Assembly: GCA_900155495.1 (NCBI GenBank) | Contig: FTLJ01000161.1 | Coordinates: 1 to 64,000, forward strand | From: Porogramme epimiltina | Taxonomy: Eukaryota; Basidiomycota; Agaricomycetes; Polyporales; Polyporaceae | Direction: 5' to 3' | Length of the DNA: 64,000 nucleotides | Shown here: positions 23,601-33,858 of the stretch, piece after piece | Layout of the letters: each line of letters starts with the position of its first letter | Numbering within the stretch: position 1 is the first letter of the stretch | Made by a program: the position numbers and the translations under genes | The notes under the pieces: model-generated | What the model was told of the DNA's origin: nothing | Database searches by the model: none | Seen by the model: the letters and a program-made list of their open reading frames with translations, nothing else

Positions 23601-25783
23601 GGCCTTTGCTCACTGGCAACTTCGTAGTGTAAGCTATCCGTACGCTCAAAAAGAACACGGCTAATTCCTAAATTAGGGACGCGGTCGAATCCTCTGTGGA
23701 CCTTTTGGAGAAGATGGATTACTTGCAACACGGAGATGACATTCTTGTGGACCAGACCAAGAATTTCCTTCGGAATATCCTTGCAGTGTGAGTTTACCCC
23801 AATCGCCTCGGGTGAATACCATCCAATAAACCCCCCGCAGATACGCCTTCAGCGGCGTTTTCTACTTGCTCCTCAAGGTAAGAGTGTTTCGTCCCATTTA
23901 CCCTAAATTGATACTGAACTGTGTGGCCCCCTACAGCGACCCCGCACGCCGGAATTCTTTGGAATCGTGAAGCACATTACAGGGCCGCATGTCTTCGCCG
24001 AGCGCAATCAGCATCCACACGAGACACTACGGGATGCACTACTACGGGACACCCTGTCACGCACTGTCGAAGGCGACGACGAATCACTTCAGGCTTTGGT
24101 TGATAACGTAAATACCTACGTAGAGGTTGTGCACCATACGGACTACACCCTCCCTCTGATGCAGTGTAAGTTGTTTTCTTCTTCAGTGACAATGGGGGGC
24201 TGACCGAGATTGATAGTTGTTGGCTTGATCATGGGCAACCTCACCCGAAAGACGGCAGACCTCAATCACGCTCGGTTTGACCCCAGCGCGCTTCTACTGC
24301 TTGCATGTACCTTGATTCAGCATAACAAGGCGCATAGTAGGGTGGGTTGATTTGGATTTGTCTTTTACATGCAACCCTAAAATTCTTCCAGGACCTCCTG
24401 ACGTACCTAGAGACTCTCCTTCGCTCATCGCTCATCCGGTTCAATGTGTCTGTGACGAGTCTGCGGAAAGTTCTCCATGTTACTACAACCCTTTACCGTC
24501 GGGCCGCGAAAGCGTCCGGTGCAAATCCGGATGTCCAACTTGTCAACCCCATCGCTGCCTCGATGCTGGAGATTACGAAAGATGCCCTCAACATCAAGGC
24601 ACGAGTGAATCCAGCGACGCTTGTGGCTCTGATCGAGGTCTGTTTTATTTTCTTCCGCTACATCTAGGAGAGCATGCACTTATTATTCACCTGCCAGGCA
24701 TTGACAGTAAACGCCGACCGTGGTACCGCTCCAGCCATTTTCATTCCGCTGGAGGCGCAGGTGCACTTGTCCTATGATGGGCTGTACTTTTTGTACAATG
24801 AGAGCACGCCCGATGGGCTCCTTCACTCGGACTTCTCGGCTTCCCTGACCGTAGCCAAGTTGGTCGCACAGGGCGCGGAGATCCAACCATCTCTCCTGCA
24901 AAACTTGTCGGTCCGTACTCAATTTCCCACCAACCCTGCCAGACTAACGCTAATCCCCGTTCGAACTCTCGCGTCTGCAGAAGAATCCCATAACCGTCCG
25001 CGTGTGGAACATCCTTGCACTCGCTGCCCTCTCCCGACCAACAGGCGTGTCTGCCGCGATCCTCTTCGAGTACTTCCACACGTTCTCGCTCGCATACAAC
25101 ACCTCGCTCAACCCGTACCAAACCGCTGCGAACCTTGACGGCGCGGGGCCGGACGCGCAGGACCGCGCGCACGCGGACGTCAGCTGCGCGTACGCGGCGA
25201 TCAAGCTCTGGCTGCTCCTTGCGCGTAAGGCGTCCGCGGGCCACCCTGGGCACGATGCGGCGGGTGCGCTCAAGGACGGGGAGGGCATGGCTGCAGGCCT
25301 TGTGTGGAACGAGCTATGGCCACCGTTCGAGGCGGTGCTCGCCGCGTTCGAGGCGGAGGCGCGTGCGGGGAACGGTTCTGTACGTCTTGGTTTTTTCTTT
25401 CAGACTAGATGAGCTTGAACTGATACACTGATCTTGTTAGCCATTCACGTCGAGTTTATGGACGGCGGTTGGGGACTTGTTCGTCTTCGTGCGCCAGTCG
25501 CGCGCGATCGTAGCGCTTGACACTGCGCTGCCCGCCCGAATTCTCAGCCGTCTTAAGGATGTTGTTCGTGGAGAATCCAAGGTTTGACCTCCGGTTTCCT
25601 GGTAACCATGAAGCTGATGGGTTTGCATAGGTGACCAGGGTCGCGAGGAGCTTGAAGGATTCGCCCCCGGACGACTCGCTAGAGTACTTCGTCAACCAGG
25701 TTACGACGGAAATAACTGCGGAGGAGAAGCTGCAGGCGGCCAAGCGGCAAATCAACATGGAGAGGAGGAGGATTGCGAGCTAG
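17654..25783 (+). CDS. Very large alpha-solenoid-like protein with C1-type zinc fingers (possible UNC80-related family)
   Basis: One gene of roughly 2,400 residues over more than fifteen exons, from MAGTPTLRVDTAAAGQ to MERRRIAS-stop at 25783. The N-tail is Ser/Pro-rich. The long exon at about 18270-20652 holds helix-rich sequence and two Cys/His modules. The first, near 19385-19470, reads CHSC, CSLC, then VHFDC. The second, near 19600-19770, is a full C1 pattern: H-x12-C-x2-C-x13-C-x2-C-x4-H-x2-C with CFIC, CGAC and HSSC. The rest reads as continuous amphipathic helices, consistent with HEAT/ARM-like solenoids (for example AIKRALDLLLIDLSYDVRQL). Some fungal proteins of this size are named for similarity to the NALCN-channel subunit UNC80; I recall this only loosely and cannot confirm it here. 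The C1 modules suggest membrane or diacylglycerol association, which is inference. It is convergent with DPM2, only 89 bp away. Confidence 0.75.
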
Positions 25784-25872
25784 TCATGGACTCTTCCCGT
25801 CTGAGATTATCCATAAACCTTGTCTGTGCTATCTTAGATGTTTTTCGCTCGTCATTTCCTGTCACCGTTGTA

Positions 25873-26261
25873 TTATATAGTCTTTCTACGGGAATGCTGC
25901 TGGGTCGCTGTAGCGCTATCCTGTAGGATGCGAACGCCGAGGAAGAGGCCCATCGCAGAGGTGCCGACGACAACAATGAGCGCAGGTATGCGGATCGCCC
26001 ACTCTCTGGCGGGAAACCACAGATGTATTGGGCTGTCGCTATCAAAGAATGGCTGTGGACAGAACATAAAGATGAGCTATGGCTGAAAACCGTGAAATGT
26101 TGGAGGCACTCACCAGCAGTAATGTCCAGAATGTGTAGTACAGAAAGGCAAGGACAGCCGTGAGGAGCATCAAGCTACCGCGAGCTTTATCGCTCATCGC
26201 CTGTATACGAGTATCTCTTTAGCCTCCGGCTTGACAAACCCAGCCGTACGAGGCTCACCAT
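25873..26261 (-). CDS. DPM2: Dolichol-phosphate mannosyltransferase regulatory subunit DPM2
   Basis: Small ER membrane protein (about 89 residues) with two helices that stabilises dolichol-phosphate-mannose synthase, donor for N-glycans, O-mannosylation and GPI anchors. The main exon 1-2 junction joins LMLLTAVLAFLYYTFWTLLL to PFFDSDSPIHLWFPAREWAI across an intron with a GTGAGT donor near 26115. The second helix is IPALIVVVGTSAMGLFLGV, and the basic tail SRRKTI ends at 25873. The PF-x-D-x-x-x-x-x-H-x-x-F-P pattern between the helices is the family signature. The best start appears to be a lone ATG exon at 26259-26261 followed directly by a GTGAGC donor and spliced to 26200, giving MAMSDKARG. 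An in-frame ATG at 26197 is a simple alternative. It is divergent from OST3. Confidence 0.88.
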
Positions 26262-26434
26262 GGCGCAAGTATGCCCGTGGGGACCATTCGAGTCGAGTAG
26301 TACGAGTCCAAGAATAGAGCAGCTTGCAGTGCCATGACGCGCTTGGTAGACGCCCGGCGCGGACACGTCGCGTCGCGCGCAGCTACGTGCGGTCCACTAC
26401 ATCCTGGTCCCCTCCCCCTCCGTCCCCGCCAGCC
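26262..26434. promoter_or_regulatory. Short bidirectional promoter DPM2 / OST3
   Basis: Only 173 bp separate the two start codons. It is GC-rich, with a cluster of CGCG steps (about 26365-26378). No TATA box is visible. Both genes act in N-glycosylation at the ER, so joint control is plausible. Confidence 0.6.
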
Positions 26435-27683
26435 ATGCTGCTGCTTCCTCTTCTCGCTCTTTTATCTCTTCCCTTCTGTCTTGCTGTCTCTGTAGAGTCC
26501 GCACACCAGCAGCTGGTCCAGCTTGCCGCGGCTAACAATGGCCTCATCAAGCTCGACGACAAGTCCTACAGCCTCCTGACGCATTCCGGCCGCAACTGGA
26601 CTTCCTCCGTTCACTTCACGGCATTGGATCCTAGGAGGCGATGCGCGCCGTGCAAGTGTGTACTCTGAATTTCCTCGGGCGGCCTGACATTAATTGTGCA
26701 ACCTTGCGCAGGGAGTTTGACCCTTCGTTCACGACCGTGGCGAAGGCATGGGCCAAAGTCCCCGCCGAGCAGCGCAACTCGCACTTCTTCGCGACCGCAG
26801 ATTTCGACAATGCCATGGGCACGTTCTCAAAGGTACGAGCCCCAGTGCGGGCGCAGGCTCTAGGTGCCGACCGACACCGACGCTGACTGCGGAATGCGCG
26901 CGCACGCACACAGCTCGGTATCCAAAGCGCGCCCGTCGTGCACATCTACCCTGCGGCCGAGGGCTCTCGCCGCCCCGCTAGCGGGCGTACCACGCCCGTG
27001 GTCTACGACTTCTCCAAGTAAGTCCCCCAACCCATTGCTCTCAATCCGCCTCTACGCCGGAACCGTTGCCCGCGAGCGTTTTGTTGACACCCTCCCCTCC
27101 GTTCCCCTTTGCCACAGCGGCTTCGACGCGGGCCCGCTCGCCGAGCAGCTCTCCGCCTGGACCCCCGTGCCGATCCCGTACAAGGCGCCGATCGACTGGG
27201 CCAAGTACGGCACCGCCGCGGGCTTCACGCTCATCGCGCTCTCCGGCATCCGCGTCATGCTCCCCGTCCTCCGCTCGCGCTGGGCGTGGGCTGCGGGGCT
27301 CGTGCTCACCTCGCTCGTCATGACCTCCGGCTTCATGTTCGTCCGCATTCGTGGCATGCCGCAGTCTGGCCAGAATGGCCAGTGGATTGCGCCCGGGTAC
27401 CAGAACCAGTTCGGGCAGGAGGTCCAGGTCGTGTCTTTCATCTGTGAGTGCCCTGCTTCCTATACACTATTTGGGTCTCTCTGGGTCTGACAGCATTTCG
27501 ACAGACGGTCTGCTCTCGGCGTCCTTCCTCATGCTCACCCTCATCACGCCGCACCAATCGCATCCATACCGCCAGCGCCTGCAGGTCTACCTCTGGTCCG
27601 GGGTCATCTTCGTCATGTTCTCCGTCCTCATCTCCCTCTTCCGTGTCAAGAACCGCGGCTATCCGTTCAAGCTCCTCCTGTAG
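26435..27683 (+). CDS. OST3: Oligosaccharyltransferase subunit OST3/OST6 (thioredoxin-like)
   Basis: ER membrane subunit of the N-glycan oligosaccharyltransferase that holds acceptor proteins through a lumenal thioredoxin-fold redox motif. It starts MLLLPLLALLSLPFCLAVS, a clear signal peptide. The redox motif is CAPC (at the end of exon 1, near 26640-26650), followed by EFDPSFTTVAKAWAKVP and HFFATADFDNAMGTF, then LGIQSAPVVHIYPAAEG, the cis-Pro region. After FDAGPLAEQLSAWTP the membrane part has four helices: AAGFTLIALSGIRVMLPVL, WAAGLVLTSLVMTSGFMFV, LLSASFLMLTLITP and VYLWSGVIFVMFSVLISLF. RGMPQSG between helices 2 and 3 is conserved in the family. It ends GYPFKLLL at 27683. Six exons are used. 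Length and topology fit Ost3. Confidence 0.93.
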
Positions 27684-27942
27684 GTGTTGTGACGCGCATG
27701 TAAAAACGACCGTTCTTGTTCCGGAATATATCTACTATCTACTGCTGCTTGTGAAACGCGATGTGTGGTCGGGTGAGATGAGAGGAGAAGATGAGGAGGG
27801 CGACGAGAGTTGGGCTAGAGCATTCTCATATAATACCATAAAGGCCTGTCCAAGCCGCGGGCAAACAAGATAGCGATACAAAAGGAAACGGAATTGTAGC
27901 AACACGCAAGACAAACTCCCTCTAGAACGCAGCAAATGTCGA

Positions 27943-30900
27943 TTAGCTCGCGCCGCCCTCCTGCGAGAACACGTCGACGTAACGGCTCCGCACGTTGCGC
28001 TTCGCCGCACCGCCGCGCGGGCGGCCACCGGGCGGTGGCGTGCCAGACGGGGGCAGCGGTGACGGCGGCACTGACGGGCTCAAGCCCTCCGCGTCGCTCG
28101 GCACTAGGTTCGAGCGTACCCGCGGCGGCGGCGCCCGACGTGGAGGTTCCGAGCCGCGCTCCGGAGGCTGCGCACTCGCGGGCCGCATGGGAGGGTGTCC
28201 AAGCGGCGACGGTGGAGGCATCGCGCCCAACTGTCGCCCCGGCGACGCTGTCTGCGCACGCGGAGGCGGCGGGGGAGGTGAGGGCTTCGCAGCTTCTGGT
28301 GCGGCCTAAGAGGTAGGGCGAGCGTAAGAACTGGCGCGCAAGGGAGGGGAGAGAGGGACAGGATCTAGAAGCACTCACGTTCTTGTTAACCCATCGCTTC
28401 AACTCCTTGTCGTAGTAGAACGCCGACTCCTCGCCGAGGTTCGCCTTGACGGGGGCAGGAGAGGTGCTGTCTTGGCGCTTGCCACCCCAGATCCGGCTGA
28501 GCCAACCGCCAGACGCTGCCTGCTTGGCCTCTATGGACGGTATTAGCGACAGAGCAAGGGGTCACAGAGCCATCGGACGCACCTGACTTATCTGCTGCAG
28601 GTTGAAGCTTCTCCTCTTCCTTGACCGGGGTGTTAGCCGCTGGAGCGCTGCCGTTTTCAGATGCCTGTGGCTTCCTCCGAGAGGACGAGTTCCCAAGGCC
28701 TAGGTCGTCGTCAAAGTCGTCCAAGTCGTTGTGGCGCGACGGAGGCGGCGCGGAAGCGGTTTGATGCCTCGAGCCAGTGGGAGTAGCAGAGAGCAAGGGG
28801 GAGTCCACAGAGTCCATGAGGGAGACGAACCCGGAGTTCGACGTGGAGGAAGACGGGTGTTCGTCCAGGCTGACGAACGACGTAGCGGTAGGGGTCGGCG
28901 CGTCCGACTCCGACGCCCCCCACCACGACGGCGTGCTGGGCGGTTTTGATGGGCCATGTCCTGACACGTCGCCGTGGGAGTTGCTATCAGCCCTGAGGTG
29001 CGACGGCGCGGGAGCATATCCATTCCCGTAGGAGCCCCGTGCCTGTCCGTACGGCCCAGCGTCAGCAAAAGTGGCAGCGTTCGCTGACGCAACTCGTGCA
29101 ATGGGCGACGCTCCACGCTGGAAGGGACGTACATTGTCCATGGCGGACGCTGCTCTATTGATCTGGATCTGGGCACGAGAGGGAGGCCGGCCGCCCATGG
29201 CTGAGCCGGCACGGAAGGGAGGCGGTGCGACTCCCGCACTGGGCACCTCCGTGAGGTCGGTGACGGACTGATGGGGTGATGGGTAGGCAGATGTCGTTGC
29301 GGAAGAGATGGAGCTGTAGTTTGCGAAGGGGCCGCTGTACGATTGCTGTTGCGCCATGCTCTTGTTTTCTTCCGGATGCGGGGAATCGCCTTCACCAGCA
29401 ATGAACTTGGTGAACCGGCCTTCCAGCCAGTTCCCGATGCTATCCAGGCTAGGCTTGGCCATCTTGCCACCAATCCAGGTGCCGCTCTTGTCCAACTGCG
29501 GCGCCGCCGTGAGGCGATCGGAGAGGAGCTTCAACTGTTCAACGAACGTGACGTTGATCACGGGCATTCCACGGTTCATGCAGCTTGTGATAGCTTCGCA
29601 ATACCTGTGCACGACATGAGAACTATCACGACATGCAATACGATGATAAAAATGTACCTGTTCGCCAACTGCACATGGCCAAGTTCCGCAAGAGCGGTGG
29701 CACGGATGAGCCGGTACGGCTGCAAATGCGGGAATCCGGTGAATGGCTCGAGACCCTTGGCGGGGGTAGCCAACGCCATCGCGAACTCGAGGACCTCCGA
29801 AAAGATGATAGGATCCGCATCCTTGTAGTACAACGACAAGCTCGTGGGAGGGGGACTTCCCAGCAGCGTGAGTCGGGGCGTGCTTCCTAGGCCACCGAGA
29901 GGAGACGTCTGCGGGGAGAGCATATAGCTGCCGCAAAGTTAGCTACGGGCGCGTGCCTGAGAAATGAATACACACCAGGCGTGCGCTGCTTCGGTCCACT
30001 GGTGAGCAGCCAATTGGTCACCCAACGCAGTCAATGCCGCCGATGATTCCGGCGTCACTGGGTTCGACAGAATCATCGCCGCCGTCTTCGCCCACGACAT
30101 GAGCACCTCCGGCGTGATGTTCAGCGGCTGGATGACTGGGAAGTTCGGCGTCATCGGGGTGACCGACGTGGGAGGCGGGGGTACAGGGATCTGCAAGCTG
30201 CTCGAAGCATGTTGCAGGAGCGACTTCGGGTGCACCAATTCTTGGACTACAAGGAGAGTGTCAGCGAGATACTATGCTTCGCCAGAAAGACAACTCACCG
30301 GCCCCAGCACCGTTTCCACCAAACAAGCTGTACGCGACACGAAGCGGCTCCCTCAGCGTCGGCTCACCCTGGCCCTGCGCAGCATCCGTCACGAGCTCGG
30401 CACGTATCCACTCGGTGACCACCTCCTTCCAGCATTCCTTGTCGATGCTGCTCGCGATCAACAGCGCGTGCGACCACAACTTCTCGTCTGCCGCATAGTG
30501 GCACGCTCCGCGACGATCGCCCCGGGCCAAAAGATCCTGAATCTTGTCGAGCTGAGACGAGCGCACGACCGACGTTGCCACAGTTTGGTCCTGCGTGTTA
30601 GGGAGCGCTGAGCCCAGACCTCCGTAGGCACTGCCAAGCAACTCTGTTGAGGTGGCGGGGATCATACCGGTGCTCACGGACTCCGTGGGCGACGTTCCGT
30701 CCTGAGGTACAAGTGCCGCACGCACGGCAGTATCGACTTCAGTGCTGATTGGAAACTTAGTCGCCTTGCATGCGCGGATGGATGGAATAAAGCTCACCTT
30801 CCTGACAGACGTCCGTCGTTCTCCACCATGACCTTGAGCAACAACACCAGTGTCCGTTTCGCCTCAATCCGGCTCCGTTCTTCCGTACCCGGTCGGTGGT

Positions 30901-33525
30901 ACCCCAGCCCTGCCGCCATCTCCGCTGCCCTATCCTCCAGGTACTTGATAACCTTCGCCTTCTTCGCCTTGACGACCTGCGCCCCCGTGCGCACCAAACT
31001 CGCAGTCGGCGAGCCCGGATCTGAGTACAACGGACCGGGGTACGCCGTGGCCGACGTGTCCAGCGCGGACTCCGGAATGACCTTGTCGAGCGAGTGGATC
31101 TTGATGTCCGTAGACTGGCGTGCGGACAGCGCAACGTCAAAGCCCGTGTTCATGTTCGCGCCGTGGAAGCAGGTGACGAGTTTCCCGCCAAAGCCGAAGC
31201 TGATTACGGGCACGCGCGCGGACGTCCTGCCCAGCGGGTCGTTGGTCCCCAGCAATGATGGCGAGGGCGCATACGTGGAGTGCACCGGGGGCGCGAGGGT
31301 GACGTACTGTGCACCAGACCGGTCGACAGACGGGGCAGGAGCTGCGCTCGGAGCGTATGTCGTTGGGGGGACAACGAAACTCCCATACGTGTGCTCGCTC
31401 GACTGACGCGCCGGGTGGCGCGACGGAGCGTAAGGGTCGCTGACAGATGACGTGGAGTATACGGAACCGTTGGAGGTGGCACGCTCGCGGGTGGTCGGGA
31501 CGCCGTTTGCTGGTGCATAGGGATCATATGCGTTCTGCTTGTGCGACACAACTGAGTGGATCGAGCTGGCAGGGGAGGCCGTGCGCTTGAGCTCAGCAAT
31601 AGCATGAGGCTCATAAGGATTCGAATATGTCGACCGCCGGGACTGACTCGAAAGCGGCCTAGTTAGGGTCGGTGAGGTGTTCGCAGCAGTAGAGTCCCGG
31701 CGTGGGGGAGGATCGTATGCCTGTTTCTGCAAACTTGCTACCGAGCGTACGGAAGATGCGCCAGGGGATTTGGCCCGGTCCGACGCATTCGACCTGGAGG
31801 TTGGCGCATAAGGGTCATACGCGCCAGTAGCAGCCTGTGTCGTGTATTGAGGCGCAGTACTTGACGAACGAGGGGGAGAAACCGTCTTCTGGGGAGAAGA
31901 GGGACCAGCAGGGGGGTGCACTGTTTGACTTCGAGGCTGAGAGTGCGAGGTAGTCGGGGGAGAGCTGGCCGGCACTGGGGCAGACGATGGCGATTCTACT
32001 AGATCAACGGATGCCGATCCATGCGTGAAGTCTTGTTGAGGTGGGTGCGGTGTACCTTCCTCTGCATCTAGGTCCAGAGGCGCAGGGCGGACGGCCGAGG
32101 CTTCGGATACCGGACTTTCGTATGTTGCAGTCGGAGGCGGGGGTACCTCCTCAGCAACATCTTCCAGTACGTGGGCCTCCTCCGCAGTGCCAGAAACGTA
32201 TGCAGCAGCGGAAGGCGCGTATGTTTCATTTACCTTGGGAAGTCCTTCCGGAAGGTGGCTCGCGCCACCATATGCCCCATCTCCGTATCCGCCGTTCACA
32301 GCAGGAGTTCCGCCATAGCTCCTCTGGGGACTATAAGACGGCTGATAAGCCGCGCTGTGCCCTACTCCATTGGGTACCGGCGGGTCGTATGGACTAGCGG
32401 ACCGATGCGGGGGAGGGGCGTGATACGCAGTAGGGTGACTATCACGACGTACTTGCGAAGCGATCGCGTGCGGGTCCGGTGTCCTACGGGCTCCTCTAGG
32501 AGGCGGAGCAGCGGACGGCGGACTTAATGTGCTCCGGGGAGGGGGCGAGGCGGGCGAAGGCGAGCCGTATACTGCCCGCGCTGGGTTGGAGACGTGCCGG
32601 GACTTGACGGGAGGTATGGGAGGATCGTACGCGTTGAACGTCTTCGGGCGGAACTGTGCGACATCGACCTTCGGCGAAGGCGGTGGAACCTCCGATACCA
32701 CAGGCGCAGGAGGCGGGGGGACGGGGACAGATGCATTCCCATACGCCGGAGTGTGTGAATCGGTGCCATATGCATACGTCTGCTGCTGCGATGCAGGCGC
32801 CGCGGTGTATGAGGGCTTATAAGGATCATAAGACGTGGGCGCAGCCGCGCTCGCCGTGTGCGAGGGAGCCTCGTAACTCGACTGAGTTTGTGCGGGCTTG
32901 TATGGATCGTATCCGGGGGTGGAGTAGCTTCCGTTTTGTGTAACCGGTGCTTGGGCGGTACTCGGGGCGTACGTATTCTGCGAGTACGGCGCATACGACT
33001 GAGGGGTATGACTTTGAGGTTGTTGCGCATGGGGAGGTTCATATGCTGATGGATATATATATAAATCCGCCTGCATGTCCCTTGAAATCGAAAAAACGTA
33101 CCAGATGTGGCAGGGGCAGCAGGCTGGGTGTAATTGGCTGTTTGTCCGTACTGTCCGTACTGCCCATACTGCTCATACTGTCCATATTGCGAGTAGGTTC
33201 CGTTCTGGGGAGCATATGATGCTTGCGCCTGGTATGTGGGTGCGTATCCGTTCGTCGCGGCCTGGTCGTGTCCGTACGGCTGTTGCGCCGGCGAATCGTA
33301 CCACGTCGGTTGCGCGTCCTGAGCGGGCGCGCTCGAAGAGCCTGCTCCGTCGACGGGGAACGGATCCGTGGCCGTGCCAAACAAGTCCGCAACGGCATTC
33401 GCGGACTCGGTGGACGTGCCGTTGTGGTCTTCCCGGGGAGGGTCGCCGCCTAGCGCGGCAGAGAAGGGGTCGAGCGCGGTGTCTGGTGCACCGAAGAGAG
33501 ATGCGGCCTCGCCAGCGGTGGACAT
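27943..33525 (-). CDS. SEC16: COPII coat assembly scaffold SEC16
   Basis: Large peripheral scaffold of ER exit sites, about 1,700 residues. It starts at 33525 (MSTAGEAASLFGAPD), followed by a long disordered region rich in Pro, Tyr, Ser and Ala. This holds tandem QYG repeats and many YDPY-x-P motifs (GYDPYKP, SYDPYKP, AYDPYAP), the kind of segment that binds ER-exit-site partners. The central conserved domain begins VISFGFGGKLVTCFHGAN and runs through AKKAKVIKYLEDRAAE and RTLVLLLKVMVENDG. The helical part (ACE1-like, Sec13-binding) continues with LDKIQDLLARGDRRGACHYA, LWSHALLIASSIDKECWKEV, LNITPEVLMSWAKTAAMIL and FAMALATP. The C terminus has the conserved WLSRIWGGKR and ESAFYYDKELKRWVNKN motifs and ends KRNVRSRYVDVF...GGAS at 27943. 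About eight exons. It is convergent with OST3. Confidence 0.93.
33143..33187 (-). repeat. 9-bp tandem repeat encoding (QYG)n in SEC16
   Basis: Five consecutive 9-bp units (plus-strand tgtccgtac and close variants) code for QYGQYEQYGQYGQYGQ in the disordered SEC16 N terminus. This is a short coding minisatellite, in frame, with synonymous variation between units. Confidence 0.8.
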
Positions 33526-33858
33526 GGTGGAACGGAGGCCCAGCCGGGACCCAAGAAGACGAAGAGGGCCAGGAGAGAGGAGGCTGGAGCCGGTGGGAGA
33601 GAGGTGTGACGAAAGGACGAGCAGTGCGCGGCACTGGATGAGCGAATCGAGCCTCGGAGCGAGCGCGTATTTGGCCCAGTTTGCGCGTCCACGTATGATG
33701 TCCGCCCGGCGGCCCGCGCTCTGCCCATCCGTCTGACCAAAGTCGCGCGCGGGCTCGTCATCGCTCAAATCCCACAGCTCGACCCAGGCGGACTTCCGTG
33801 TGCTCCTCTACGTGTGCACTCGTTCGATTCTCGCCCACAAATATTACAAGGGTAAGCG
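33526..33858. other. Intergenic region SEC16 promoter / RPAP3 3' end
   Basis: Both genes are on the minus strand. An upstream in-frame ATG at 33768 extends the SEC16 frame, but that stretch is Arg/Leu-rich and not family-like, so I treat the region as SEC16 5' UTR and promoter. Confidence 0.5.

Noticed and set aside
33526..33768. Upstream ATG at 33768 as the SEC16 start
   Set aside because: The extra 81 residues are Arg/Leu-rich and not like SEC16; the ATG at 33525 opens the family-like sequence.
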